Source of the DNA: an uncultured Flavobacteriales bacterium
Lineage (GTDB): Bacteria; Bacteroidota; Bacteroidia; Flavobacteriales_D; Sanyastnellaceae
DNA length: 62,105 nucleotides
Assembly: GCA_937881575.1 (NCBI GenBank)
Contig: CALGEI010000054.1
Coordinates: forward strand, 1-62,105
Direction of reading: 5' to 3'
Shown: positions 9,576 through 19,460 of the stretch, piece after piece
Layout: each line of letters opens with the position of its first letter
Numbering within the stretch: position 1 is the stretch's first letter
Position numbers and translations under genes: made by a program
Notes under the pieces: generated by a model
Told to the model about the DNA's origin: nothing
Seen by the model: the letters and a program-made list of their open reading frames with translations, nothing else
Database searches by the model: none

Positions 9576-11552
9576 ATGCTGAATATTTCCAACGTCTCGG
9601 TCCATTTCGGACAACGCACCCTTTTTGAATCTGTTGATCTTTTCGTTGGGAAAAGAGAACGAGTGGGACTCGTTGGTCGCAACGGCGCCGGCAAATCTAC
9701 CTTACTCCGAATCATCGCAGGAGAAAATAAGCCCACGACAGGCAACATCATCATGCCCAATGGTGCTCAAATAGGGTATCTCGCTCAGGAGATGGTGCAC
9801 AATGAGCAGGCGACTATCATTGAAGAGGCCAGCAGCGCATTTGAAGAAGCCAAACATCTCGAACAGCAGGTCGAAGAGCTCTCCAAGCAACTTGGTGAAC
9901 GCGACGATTACGAGTCCAAGGAGTATGCCCAGATCATCGAGGATTTGACCAGTGCGAATGAAAGAATAGACCTCATTGGGGGTGCCAGCTTAGAGGAGCA
10001 TGTTCAACGCATTCTTCAGGGCCTGGGATTCTCCGCAGCAGACATGGACCGAAGAATGAGTGAGTTTTCAGGAGGATGGAAGATGCGCGTAGAACTCGCG
10101 AAATTACTCCTCCGTAATCCTGATCTTCTTTTACTTGACGAGCCGACCAACCACCTCGATCTTGAGAGCATCGATTGGCTTGAAACTTTCCTCTTGCAGT
10201 CAGCTAGTGCCATCATATTGATTTCACACGATCGGGCCTTCTTGGACAATCTAACTACACGGACTGTCGAGATCACACCGGTTAAACTCTATGATTACAA
10301 GGCTTCATACACTGCATATCAAGCCTGGCGAGAAGATGATCGCGAAAGACAAGAGCAAGCGGTCAAGAACCAACAGAAGTACATTGAAGAGACCGAGATA
10401 CTCATCAATAAATTTCGAGCTAAGAAAAACAAAGCAGCTTTTGCTCAGTCTCTCATTAAAAAACTAGACAAACTTGAACGCCTCGAGGTCGACGCTTCCG
10501 ACAAGCAAGACATCCGTTTTCGTTTTCCCAAAGCCCCTCGATCAGGAAAAGTCAGCATTGAATCTTCCAATTTAAGCAAGTCTTTCGGTGATCTCAACGT
10601 GTTTCAAGACCTTGACTTCATACTCGCTCGACAAGAAAAAGTGGCTCTCGTCGGAAAGAATGGCGCTGGAAAAACCACTTTAACCCGCATTTTCATGGGG
10701 CTGGAAACAGCCGATGGGAGCATGAACATTGGCCACAATGTCGACATCGGATATTATGCTCAGAATCAAGCGGAAGAATTGGACGGTAATCTCACCGTTT
10801 TCGAAACATTAGACGAAGTCGCCGTTGGGGATATTCGGAGTCAATTACGCAGTATTCTTGGAGCATTTCTGTTCTCTGGAGACGACGCTGAGAAAAAAGT
10901 CAAAGTGCTTTCTGGAGGTGAAAAGGCGCGACTCGCTTTATGCAAGCTTCTTCTTCATCCTTACAACCTTCTTATACTCGACGAGCCGACCAACCACCTC
11001 GATATCCGCGCAAAAGGAGTCTTAAAAGATGCGCTACGATCTTACGATGGAACGCTCATTGTCGTATCACACGACCGCGACTTCCTATCCGATTTAACTG
11101 AGCTTGTCTACGAGGTTACACCGACAGGATTGCGGCAGTACATTGGCGATATCAAGCAATTCTTGCACGAAAAACATGCCGCGAGTATTCGAGCGTATGA
11201 AGCTGGGAAGGCCCAAAACATTCATTTGTCGAAAGAAAAAAAGAGAGAATCCAACGACAATCCACCTTCCAACCAATCAACGGAATCTAAAAAAGAGCTC
11301 AGCTACAACGAAAGAAAAAATAGAGATAAACTTGAACGCAAGCTTCGCAATCAACTCAAGAAACAAGAGGGCATCATTCAGGCCAAAGAGGCTGAAATCA
11401 AGGCGTTGGACGAAGAAATCGCGAGTGTGTCTTCCGACAATCGGAATCGACTCACTGAGCTCGCCTATCAATACGAAACAGTTCAGAACGAACTGAATCA
11501 AGCATTGGAAACATGGACCGAGACAGGCGTCGCCCTCGAAGAATTCGGTTGA
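9576..11552 (+). CDS. ABC-F family ATPase (YheS/Uup-like)
   Basis: A soluble protein of 658 aa with two ABC ATPase domains and no membrane segment. It has Walker A sites GRNGAGKST and GKNGAGKTT, signature motifs SGGWKMR (first domain) and SGGEKAR (second), and Walker B plus LLLLDEPTNHLD / LLILDEPTNHLD. An inter-domain linker lies at about residues 240-310. A charged coiled-coil C-terminus follows residue 540, as in YheS- and Uup-type proteins. ABC-F proteins bind the ribosomal E site and act on stalled or slow translation; no drug-resistance role can be inferred. Transcribed alone after the gldN terminator. Confidence 0.93.
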   Translation: MLNISNVSVHFGQRTLFESVDLFVGKRERVGLVGRNGAGKSTLLRIIAGENKPTTGNIIMPNGAQIGYLAQEMVHNEQATIIEEASSAFEEAKHLEQQVEELSKQLGERDDYESKEYAQIIEDLTSANERIDLIGGASLEEHVQRILQGLGFSAADMDRRMSEFSGGWKMRVELAKLLLRNPDLLLLDEPTNHLDLESIDWLETFLLQSASAIILISHDRAFLDNLTTRTVEITPVKLYDYKASYTAYQAWREDDRERQEQAVKNQQKYIEETEILINKFRAKKNKAAFAQSLIKKLDKLERLEVDASDKQDIRFRFPKAPRSGKVSIESSNLSKSFGDLNVFQDLDFILARQEKVALVGKNGAGKTTLTRIFMGLETADGSMNIGHNVDIGYYAQNQAEELDGNLTVFETLDEVAVGDIRSQLRSILGAFLFSGDDAEKKVKVLSGGEKARLALCKLLLHPYNLLILDEPTNHLDIRAKGVLKDALRSYDGTLIVVSHDRDFLSDLTELVYEVTPTGLRQYIGDIKQFLHEKHAASIRAYEAGKAQNIHLSKEKKRESNDNPPSNQSTESKKELSYNERKNRDKLERKLRNQLKKQEGIIQAKEAEIKALDEEIASVSSDNRNRLTELAYQYETVQNELNQALETWTETGVALEEFG

Positions 11553-11650
11553 TTACATGCTCCGTTTTGTTGAAAACCTCTGTTTATAAGTCCAGCTAGA
11601 ATAGACGACTTCCGCTTTCGTAGACGCAACCCATAGCGGAATTTCGTCGT

Positions 11651-12592
11651 ATGCAGCACATGAAGTCTTTCATCGTTTCCATTGTGATGTCCGGTATGGC
11701 GCTCGTCGCCTTTGGACAAGCCTCTCCCCTTTCAGCAGGATTCCTCCTAGGAGGCTCCAATTATCTCGGTGAAATCGGAGGCAAACTGGACCCAAGAGCA
11801 TCGATCATCGATGCCAACATCATCACTACATCACCGACGACAGGGATCTTCCTGCGCTACGCTGCCAACGAGCGCATTCGCATTTCGGGGGAAGTGAATT
11901 ATGTGCACATCCGTCAGTCGGACAAAAATGCTGAAGACGCTGCGCGGCAAGGGCGGAATCTGAACTTCCGAAATCGCATGTTTGAATTTGGCTTTCGATC
12001 CGATTTCAAAGTGTTCAGCATCTCGGACCGCCAAGGAGTGCGCAATGAAACCAAACCTGGTCGCCTGTCCTTTGATGTATTCGTCTTCACAGGCTGCTAC
12101 GGTGTGCTGCACAACCCTCAAGCTCAAGTCACCTACGATCCCAACAACAACTGGGAAGATCGTTGGTACGATCTGCGTCCATTGCGCACAGAAGGACAAG
12201 TTGAAGAGTACGCTACGATCATTGCATCCATCCCATTGGGAATTGGAATGGAGGTCAAGATGGGCAATGGTTGGATCTTCGGAATTGAAGGTTCGTGGAG
12301 AGCCACATTCACGGATTACCTCGATGACATCTCTGGCATGTACGCCAATCCAGAAACGCTCACTCCGTTAGCCGCAGCAATCAGCAGCCAATCCAATGAA
12401 GCTGTGATTGCAGCCATCAATGACCCTTCATCAGGCAATGTCGGCAACCACCGCTACAATGAGGGAGGAACGTATCGAGGCAATCCCGAGAGCAATGATT
12501 CGTACGGAACGATCCAATTTACTTTCGCCAAGACCATTGACACCCGAACGTCCTTTGAACGCGCCTTGGATCACATTTCTAGACGCAACTAA
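11651..12592 (+). CDS. DUF6089-type outer-membrane barrel protein
   Basis: A 313-aa secreted protein with a signal peptide ending near VAFGQA (residues 19-24). It continues with the GGSNYLGEIGG block that opens DUF6089 proteins in Bacteroidota, then amphipathic strands ending in a short charged tail. The family is predicted to form a small outer-membrane beta-barrel of unknown function. ATG at 11651 or the in-frame ATG at 11660 could be the start; both keep the signal peptide. It faces the convergent rluA-type gene across a 54-base gap. Confidence 0.75.
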   Translation: MQHMKSFIVSIVMSGMALVAFGQASPLSAGFLLGGSNYLGEIGGKLDPRASIIDANIITTSPTTGIFLRYAANERIRISGEVNYVHIRQSDKNAEDAARQGRNLNFRNRMFEFGFRSDFKVFSISDRQGVRNETKPGRLSFDVFVFTGCYGVLHNPQAQVTYDPNNNWEDRWYDLRPLRTEGQVEEYATIIASIPLGIGMEVKMGNGWIFGIEGSWRATFTDYLDDISGMYANPETLTPLAAAISSQSNEAVIAAINDPSSGNVGNHRYNEGGTYRGNPESNDSYGTIQFTFAKTIDTRTSFERALDHISRRN

Positions 12593-12646
12593 GCCGTTTC
12601 TCTCAAGCTAGCTCTAGGATTCAATCACGTTCCGTTCGGTGCTCAT

Positions 12647-13723
12647 TTAAGCAAGGTAAGACCGCCAGCGGTCCAAGATCTGCTCTAAGTCGTCAGGAAG
12701 AGGAGTTTCAAAGTTCATCCGCGCATTCGTTCCAGGATGGGTGAAAGCTAGCGAGCGAGCATGGAGCGCTTGCCGCGGCAGAATTTCAAAGCAGTTGTGC
12801 AAGAAAGAGCGGTACTTCCCGCCTAGCACCCCCTTTACGGGACGATTTCCTCCATACGTGACATCACCAAACAAGGGATGTCCCATGTGCTGCATGTGAA
12901 CCCGTATTTGATGCGTGCGCCCAGTCTCCAATTTACACTCGACCAATGTGACAGGCCCTAGCCTTTCTAAGACCTTGTAGTGCGTGATGGCGTGCTTCCC
13001 TTCATGTCCATCGGCAAAGACCGCTTGGACCCTCCGGTCTCGATGATTTCGGCCAATGTTGCCTTCAATCGTTCCATCCTCGTCCAAATCACCCCAAACC
13101 AAAGCCAGATATCGCCGGTCCACAGTGCGTTCGAAGAACTGCAGGCTCAGGTCTGCCATCGCTCGCTCAGTCTTTCCTAAGACCATGACGCCCGTCGTGT
13201 CTTTGTCTAAACGGTGAATCAAACCTGGCCGCGGGATGCTCCCCTCATCGTCATCTCGTTTTAACGGCGTCGACGTATCCGGCGGCAATTCAACCTGCTG
13301 CTGCATCAAATGCCAAGCCACCCCATGCACCAAGGTGCCCGTGTAATTGCCATTTCCTGGATGCACCACCATGCCGGCTGGTTTTACCAAAACGAGCACT
13401 TCGTCATCTTCGTGCAGGATTTCCAAATCCATTTCCTCTGGAATCAGCTTGAAAACCTGAACGGGCTTTGGAAATTCAATGGTCACGACGTCCAAGGCCT
13501 TGACCTTAAAGTTCGACTTGACCGGCTCACCGTTCACACGGACATAGCCCGCTTTTGCTGCAACCTGCAACTTCGAACGAGAAATCTGACCAATGAGATT
13601 GGTAACAAACTTATCGACCCGCAATGGCTGTTGTCCCGGATCCGCTACCAAGCGGTGATGTTCAAAAAGCTCCTCAGTCTCAGTCTCTTCAGCCCCTAAA
13701 TCGGGGTGTAAATCTTCTACCAT
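12647..13723 (-). CDS. RluA-family 23S rRNA pseudouridine synthase
   Basis: A 358-aa enzyme that isomerises uridine to pseudouridine in RNA. An N-terminal S4 RNA-binding domain (about residues 35-95) is followed by the catalytic domain with the HRLDKDTTG motif (about residue 170), whose Asp is the catalytic residue, and the RTHQIRVHM block near residue 270. The S4 plus RluA layout is that of RluD (helix 69 of 23S rRNA), but the target cannot be proved here. It starts one base after the stop of the upstream T9SS cargo gene, so it is translated from the same transcript as the PASTA protein. Confidence 0.92.
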   Translation of the reverse strand: MVEDLHPDLGAEETETEELFEHHRLVADPGQQPLRVDKFVTNLIGQISRSKLQVAAKAGYVRVNGEPVKSNFKVKALDVVTIEFPKPVQVFKLIPEEMDLEILHEDDEVLVLVKPAGMVVHPGNGNYTGTLVHGVAWHLMQQQVELPPDTSTPLKRDDDEGSIPRPGLIHRLDKDTTGVMVLGKTERAMADLSLQFFERTVDRRYLALVWGDLDEDGTIEGNIGRNHRDRRVQAVFADGHEGKHAITHYKVLERLGPVTLVECKLETGRTHQIRVHMQHMGHPLFGDVTYGGNRPVKGVLGGKYRSFLHNCFEILPRQALHARSLAFTHPGTNARMNFETPLPDDLEQILDRWRSYLA

Positions 13724-13724
13724 A

Positions 13725-15725
13725 TTATTGAATCAGAACACGTGCTGAGAACCCCTCACTATGCCGCAGAATATACATTCCCGGCGTAAAATCCATTGTT
13801 GAAATCGAATGCAATCCTGGCGTGCGCCATTGCCCTTGCGCTACCACCTGTCCTTGAATATGGGTACAAGACCAGTGACCGGCGCTTTGGACAGAGACCC
13901 GAAGTTCGCCCGCAGAGGACGGATTGGGAAACACAAGCAATTTCTTGTCTTCATCGATAGACTCGCCTATAGATGACCACGTCTCCGACTTACCCGCTCG
14001 GAGCACCGGTCGAATCATGACTGACCCCGGAATTTCTGACGAAATCCATGAGCCCCCCAATCCCAACTGATAATGTACTTCCCCCAAATTGGCATTGGTG
14101 TTTTTGTCCAATCCAAAATTCAACATCGCATCATTGGCTTGAACCAAGCCCACATGAATGATCCCGTCCACAGGAATGGGCTGATCGTATGCGTAAAATG
14201 CAAACAAATCATAGCCATCCGTGAAATACTGAGGCGTATGAAATTGAAAATTTTCAGCCAACTCTTCACCTGGCACCCCTGCGCTATCACTCCAAGCCCG
14301 AAGCAAGAAAGTCTCCAAGTCGGAATTGGTATAATACGGCGTGAAGTGAATGGCCAATCCCAATAAGGTGTCTTGCTCCGCAATCGGAAATCGCATGGCC
14401 AACTTGCCCCCAATCGCCGTCAGAGAGTAGGCTTTTTCAGCCGTGCCATCATCGTAGGCATAATCGTTTGCAAAGACTTGTTGGAAAACAATGCTGTCAT
14501 TGTCCATGACCCCCTCCTTCTCTGTGTGCAACAAACCAATGCTACTTTGCCAGAGACTTACATCGAACACGGCACACGAATCATTCACCCCCTCATCAAA
14601 CACAAAATCTTCTCCTTGGGGATTGCTCCCGATGTACATTCCTGTGGTAAACACACTCTCAGGCAACACATTGGTATTCTGGAAAAAGTTGGGGTACTCC
14701 ATGATCTCTTCTTCATAGCGCACTGAAAAACCGGTAAAGACGTTGTCTGCTTGCGTCGTGCTCAGATTGCGCTGCAAAAGCGTCAAGCTGTCGCGCATGA
14801 AGAATGCTGGATTTTCTTGAAAATGGGTCCACGGTATCCGGGTGAAATCCCGCAACAATGTATTTTCTGGGCGGCTAATCGCTACCTCACTTGCAATCTC
14901 AAAAGTGCTCGGATCAAGTTGATCATTGAGAAGCACATAATCAATGTGCCACAAATCTACGTTGCCCCCCATGGCACCATAATTCCGGAAACGGAATTGA
15001 AAACCATTCGACAAATGCATCGGCTGGTCAACAGGAACGAAGAAGCGGTCAAAAGAATCGACAGACACGCTGTCGACAGACCAAACTTCCGTCCAAAACA
15101 CTTCTCCAGAAACGTCATCAACAGATTTGAACTCCAAAATCAATTGGTCTTCGAAAGGCTCTGGCGCATTGCCCAATCCCCCTCCTTGAACATAAAACAT
15201 CAAATGAACATTGGACTCCGCTGAGTATCCATTCAACGCCAAGGGAACTGATGTCAAAGTATCACACCACCCCGGAGTGTTGACATCCACAAAGCTGTAA
15301 GGGTACCCTGTTGCGTCCAAGCCGTCCAAAGTAGCCACACCAATCGTTGGTGCACTCACCGCGTAGGTTTGTGTCAAACGTGCTGACTCATCCGTCCAAC
15401 GATGGTACAATTCAAAGCCTGCACCCTGAGCATTGGGCAATGACGGTGTGGAGAAATCATCGAAAAAGGGCAACGCCAAGCTGCCGCCTCGCGCCAGCAA
15501 CGTATGTTCCGAATTCAATCCACGCGGGGCGTTTTCGTTTCTAGGGATGGGGACAAATTGCAAATCCCGTTCTCCTTCGTTCAAAGCTCCCGAAATCCCA
15601 GACGTTTGCTCCATCAAGGTTTCGGACACTTGCGCGTTCGTGCTATTTCCTGCTGAAATGGCTCCCAAAAAGGCCATCACCAGCCAGGAACGGAAATCAA
15701 TCGATGGAGTTTCAAGCCTATTCAT
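13725..15725 (-). CDS. Secreted protein with T9SS type A sorting domain
   Basis: A 666-aa secreted protein. It has an N-terminal signal (hydrophobic stretch near residues 14-30, cleavage near STNAQ) and a classical T9SS C-terminal domain of about 75 aa (KLLVFPNPSSAGELRVSV, then GMYILR). The body has concanavalin/jelly-roll-like strand blocks beginning with LPFFDDFS. It is probably exported across the outer membrane by the GldKLMN system encoded at 4.6-9.5 kb. The gene between a PASTA protein and an RluA gene is a recurrent Bacteroidota arrangement, from memory. No enzymatic motif seen. Confidence 0.88.
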   Translation of the reverse strand: MNRLETPSIDFRSWLVMAFLGAISAGNSTNAQVSETLMEQTSGISGALNEGERDLQFVPIPRNENAPRGLNSEHTLLARGGSLALPFFDDFSTPSLPNAQGAGFELYHRWTDESARLTQTYAVSAPTIGVATLDGLDATGYPYSFVDVNTPGWCDTLTSVPLALNGYSAESNVHLMFYVQGGGLGNAPEPFEDQLILEFKSVDDVSGEVFWTEVWSVDSVSVDSFDRFFVPVDQPMHLSNGFQFRFRNYGAMGGNVDLWHIDYVLLNDQLDPSTFEIASEVAISRPENTLLRDFTRIPWTHFQENPAFFMRDSLTLLQRNLSTTQADNVFTGFSVRYEEEIMEYPNFFQNTNVLPESVFTTGMYIGSNPQGEDFVFDEGVNDSCAVFDVSLWQSSIGLLHTEKEGVMDNDSIVFQQVFANDYAYDDGTAEKAYSLTAIGGKLAMRFPIAEQDTLLGLAIHFTPYYTNSDLETFLLRAWSDSAGVPGEELAENFQFHTPQYFTDGYDLFAFYAYDQPIPVDGIIHVGLVQANDAMLNFGLDKNTNANLGEVHYQLGLGGSWISSEIPGSVMIRPVLRAGKSETWSSIGESIDEDKKLLVFPNPSSAGELRVSVQSAGHWSCTHIQGQVVAQGQWRTPGLHSISTMDFTPGMYILRHSEGFSARVLIQ

Positions 15726-15737
15726 TCGCGATGAAAT

Positions 15738-16544
15738 TCAATTGTGAAGGGGCAACCTGTTCGCGTTGTCTCCCGAAAGACCAAGGTACAAATCTAACTC
15801 TGTGCCGGCCGGAACGGTTCGATCATTGCTAGCGGCCAAATGCTGATGTAAAACCCGCGCCTTCAGCGAGTCGGAAGTGTCTTCACAGGACGAAGAATAT
15901 TCCACCAAGCCTAAACTCAATCTAGCCCGTGTTAGCTGATGACGTGCGGAATCCAACGACTGTCCTATGAGGTCCGGTATTCCTACCAATTCATCCGCTG
16001 TCGTTCCAGAAATTAAGCGGACTTGACTTCCGCGAGGGATTCGGCTATCCTCAGACAATAAAAAACCTTTTCGATTCTCCACCCGAATGACTCGACCCAC
16101 CAACGCAATGTTCGGTTCTTCACGCTCTTCCACGCGAAATCCCTTGTTCTCCAAGACAATGCGGGCCAAGTTCAAATCCTGGCCTTCCCGGACGCCAACC
16201 CGCTCATTCGGAGGAGTACTTCGATACGTGCTGACATAAATCTTCCTTCCCGACTTGATGCCTGATCCCGACGGTGGCATTTGTTCGATGACCTCAAAGG
16301 CACGGCCCTCTCTGCTGTAGACACTGTCCAAATGCACTATCTCAAGTCCCTGACTCATGAGCGCCTGCTCTGCATCTTGAAGCAACAAACCGCGTATTTC
16401 CGGAACCTCCATGGATTCTCCATGACGACTATAAAAATGAAGGAAAAACCATGCTCCACCGAGCACGACAAACCACACCCAGCCGACGCGATAAATCGTT
16501 CGCAAAAATGCACGGCTAAACACGAATTGAATCCAGCTTTTCAT
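15738..16544 (-). CDS. Membrane-anchored triple-PASTA protein
   Basis: A 268-aa protein with one N-terminal membrane helix (about residues 19-36) and three periplasmic PASTA repeats, recognisable at VPEIRGLLLQDAEQAL, at the VREGQDLNLARIVLENKGF block, and at GIPDLIGQSLDSARHQL. PASTA domains bind peptidoglycan fragments or serve as spacers; there is no kinase or transpeptidase domain here. The ATG at 16544 is preferred to the TTG at 16550. It ends 12 bases upstream of the T9SS cargo gene, giving a likely three-gene unit with the RluA enzyme. Confidence 0.88.
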   Translation of the reverse strand: MKSWIQFVFSRAFLRTIYRVGWVWFVVLGGAWFFLHFYSRHGESMEVPEIRGLLLQDAEQALMSQGLEIVHLDSVYSREGRAFEVIEQMPPSGSGIKSGRKIYVSTYRSTPPNERVGVREGQDLNLARIVLENKGFRVEEREEPNIALVGRVIRVENRKGFLLSEDSRIPRGSQVRLISGTTADELVGIPDLIGQSLDSARHQLTRARLSLGLVEYSSSCEDTSDSLKARVLHQHLAASNDRTVPAGTELDLYLGLSGDNANRLPLHN

Positions 16545-16602
16545 CCGCAATGAGAACGTTTGAATGGGGTGATTCGTATGGGGCTGGACATGGGCTCGAT
16601 GA

Positions 16603-18846
16603 TCATCCCATCAATTCCTCTTCCAAGGCATTGTCAAAGGTGTTGCGCCATTCAGCGCAAAAACCAAAGGCCTCGTTGTCAATCTCAATCTTTCCCTTCG
16701 TCACATGCCCCAGAAGGACCACAGGAACATTCAACTCTTCAACCGCATCCAGTAAAGTGTCTTGCTGCATCTCCGTGCAGGTTACGACAATTCGACCTTG
16801 TCCTTCACCGAACAAGAACGCATCGAGACGAATGTCATCATCGGTCACAATATCGAAGCCCAAACCATTCGGCATTCCCATTTCCAAGAGTGAGATAAAT
16901 AGCCCTCCATCCGCCACGTCGTGTGCTGCTTGGATGCATTCTCGTTGAATCGCCAGTCGAACGCAAGCCTGCACTTTGTCCTCCGCATCAATATTGAAGT
17001 GGGGGGCGGGAGATTTCTTTACGCCGACAATCGAACTAAGATACTCCGAAGCGTTGATGCATGATGTCGTTTCTCCGATCAAGAAGATCAATTCCCCTTT
17101 CTCTTTGAAGTCAAGCGACATGTGATGCTTCCGATTCTCCATGATCCCAACCATACCGATCGTTGGAGTGGGAAAAACCGCTACAGCTGTTCCATCTTCT
17201 TGAACCGATTGGTTGTAAAAGCTCACATTTCCACCTGTGACTGGCGTATTGAAATGCCGGCACGCTCGTCCCATGCCCTGAATGGCATGAACGAACTGCC
17301 AATAGACTTCTGGATTGTATGGATTGCCAAAATTCAAGCAATTGGTAATCGCGCTCGGAACAGCTCCTGTGCAACTGATGTTTCGAGCCGCTTCGGCAAC
17401 GGCGATGGCTGTGCCAATTTCAGGATCCATATCCACATAGCGCGCATTGCAATCCACCGTCAAGGCCAACGCCTTCTCTGTCCCTCGCACTCGAACGACC
17501 GCCGCATCAGACGGTCTATTGGTCGATCGATTCAATGTTCCGACCATGCTATCGTATTGTTCCCACACCCATCGTTTGGATGCGATGTTGGGATTCTCAA
17601 CAAGTTGCTCTGCAATCGCCTTGACCTCTTTGATGGTTGGAACCGGAACAGACTCCGAATCCCAAGCTTGTGCTTCCGCATACCACGCTGGCTCAGAATA
17701 TTCCCGATCATAGACCGGAGCTCCACCGCCTAAAACCAACGTGTCACCTGGAACTTCCGCCACAAGGAGCCCTTCTTTGAAGTAGCGCAATTGATTGCCT
17801 TCCGTGACGGTTCCGATTTCGACGGCATGCAAATCCCATTTGTCGAAAATGCCTTCAACCATCGCTTCTTGGCCTTTATCCACCACCACCAACATCCGCT
17901 CTTGGGATTCACTCAATAAGATTTCAAATGGCTCCATGTCCTGCTGACGCAAAGGAACCTTATCCAAATGAATGTCCATCCCTACTTCACCTGCTGCTGA
18001 CATCTCGGATGTCGAACACGTAATGCCAGCAGCACCCATATCCTGCATGCCCCGCACCGCATCGGTAGCAGCCAATTCGAGCGTCGCTTCAAGCAATAAT
18101 TTTTCTTGGAAAGGATCGCCGACTTGGACCGCAGGCAAGTCAGAAGCGCTTTCAGCCGTGATGTCTTTTGATGCAAATGAAGCTCCTTGAATGCCATCCT
18201 TGCCTGTTGCAGAACCAACGATGTACACAGGATTCCCAACGCCCGTGGCCGTAGCACTCACGATTTTATCAACCTCTAAGATGCCAACAGACATCGCATT
18301 GACCAGCGGGTTGACTTGGTAACAAGGGTCGAAGAACACTTCTCCGCCCACAATGGGAACCCCAAAACTGTTGCCGTAATCTCCAATTCCTTTGACCACC
18401 CCTTCCAAAAGCCATTTGGTCCTGGGATGATCGAGGCTACCAAAGCGCAAGCTATTCAGCTGCGCAATCGGACGAGCACCCATGGTAAAGATGTCACGAT
18501 TGATTCCACCCACGCCAGTCGCTGCCCCTTGATAAGGCTCCAACGCGGAGGGGTGGTTGTGTGATTCAATTTTGAAGGCACAGCCTAGCCCTCCGCCGAT
18601 GTCTACGATGCCGGCATTTTCCTCACCCGCCTTTACGAGCATGTGCTCGCCATCTTTGGGAAGTGTCTTCAACCACTTGATGGAATTCTTGTAAGAACAA
18701 TGCTCACTCCACATCACAGAGTAGATACACATCTCGGTGAAATTCGGAGTCCGGCCCAGAATGGACTTGATTTCATCAAACTCATCGGGCGTAAGGCCCA
18801 TTTCTTGAGCCTGATCAAGGGTAGCAATGGCTGTAGAGGCTTGCAT
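16603..18846 (-). CDS. purL: Phosphoribosylformylglycinamidine synthase subunit PurL (small form)
   Basis: ATP-dependent amidation step of purine synthesis: FGAR to FGAM. It is 747 aa, the small PurL that needs separate PurS and PurQ subunits rather than the ~1200-aa fused enzyme. Conserved blocks include SEHCSYKNS with the catalytic His (near residue 50), the ESHNHPSA nucleotide site (near 95), GGGLGCAFK, and AIRS/GARS-type repeats. Neither purS nor purQ lies in the window. It is divergent from dtd across a 161-base gap and lies 58 bases upstream of the PASTA gene on the same strand. Confidence 0.95.
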   Translation of the reverse strand: MQASTAIATLDQAQEMGLTPDEFDEIKSILGRTPNFTEMCIYSVMWSEHCSYKNSIKWLKTLPKDGEHMLVKAGEENAGIVDIGGGLGCAFKIESHNHPSALEPYQGAATGVGGINRDIFTMGARPIAQLNSLRFGSLDHPRTKWLLEGVVKGIGDYGNSFGVPIVGGEVFFDPCYQVNPLVNAMSVGILEVDKIVSATATGVGNPVYIVGSATGKDGIQGASFASKDITAESASDLPAVQVGDPFQEKLLLEATLELAATDAVRGMQDMGAAGITCSTSEMSAAGEVGMDIHLDKVPLRQQDMEPFEILLSESQERMLVVVDKGQEAMVEGIFDKWDLHAVEIGTVTEGNQLRYFKEGLLVAEVPGDTLVLGGGAPVYDREYSEPAWYAEAQAWDSESVPVPTIKEVKAIAEQLVENPNIASKRWVWEQYDSMVGTLNRSTNRPSDAAVVRVRGTEKALALTVDCNARYVDMDPEIGTAIAVAEAARNISCTGAVPSAITNCLNFGNPYNPEVYWQFVHAIQGMGRACRHFNTPVTGGNVSFYNQSVQEDGTAVAVFPTPTIGMVGIMENRKHHMSLDFKEKGELIFLIGETTSCINASEYLSSIVGVKKSPAPHFNIDAEDKVQACVRLAIQRECIQAAHDVADGGLFISLLEMGMPNGLGFDIVTDDDIRLDAFLFGEGQGRIVVTCTEMQQDTLLDAVEELNVPVVLLGHVTKGKIEIDNEAFGFCAEWRNTFDNALEEELMG

Positions 18847-19007
18847 TTTCGCGTGTTTTAGCGCTCAAAAATACGCCTGAGAAAAACGGATTCAGTGCTG
18901 AATTCAAGGCATTTGTTCACCATTTACGAAGACGATGTGAATGAACTCCATTTGCTCGACTTCCTCCCATCAGATTCGACTGTGTCTCGTGTTGTATTTT
19001 CGGCGGC

Positions 19008-19460
19008 ATGAGAGCAGTCATTCAACGCGTCCAATCTGGCAAAGTCACCATCGAAGGTCAAGACGTCGGAGCGATTCAACAAGGCCTGGTCGTCTTACTG
19101 GGCATCGAAGATGCAGATGGACCCGCAGATGTTGAGTGGCTCGCTGCTAAAATTGCCGCACTTCGAATTTTTTCTGACGGCGAAGGGAAAATGAATCACT
19201 CCGTGATGGAAATCGACGGCGAGATACTCGTGGTCAGTCAATTCACCTTGCATGCCTCCACCAAGAAAGGCACTCGCCCCAGCTTCATCAAGGCGGCTCG
19301 ACCGGAACACGCCATTCCGCTCTATGAATCTTTTCTGAAAACGATGGAATCCACATTGAACAAGCCCATTCAAAGCGGTCAATTTGGAGCAGACATGCAA
19401 GTATCCTTGATCAACGATGGTCCCGTCACACTGTGGATCGACACACAAAACAAATCATGA
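19008..19460 (+). CDS. dtd: D-aminoacyl-tRNA deacylase
   Basis: A 150-aa homodimeric editing enzyme that removes D-amino acids (and glycine from tRNA-Ala) from tRNAs. It has the full set of DTD landmarks: the MRAVIQRV opening, the SQFTLHA active-site block followed by KKGTRPSF, and the GPVTL Gly-cisPro motif near the C-terminus. Full length for the family. Its stop overlaps the ATG of the MazG-like gene (ATGA). Confidence 0.96.
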   Translation: MRAVIQRVQSGKVTIEGQDVGAIQQGLVVLLGIEDADGPADVEWLAAKIAALRIFSDGEGKMNHSVMEIDGEILVVSQFTLHASTKKGTRPSFIKAARPEHAIPLYESFLKTMESTLNKPIQSGQFGADMQVSLINDGPVTLWIDTQNKS

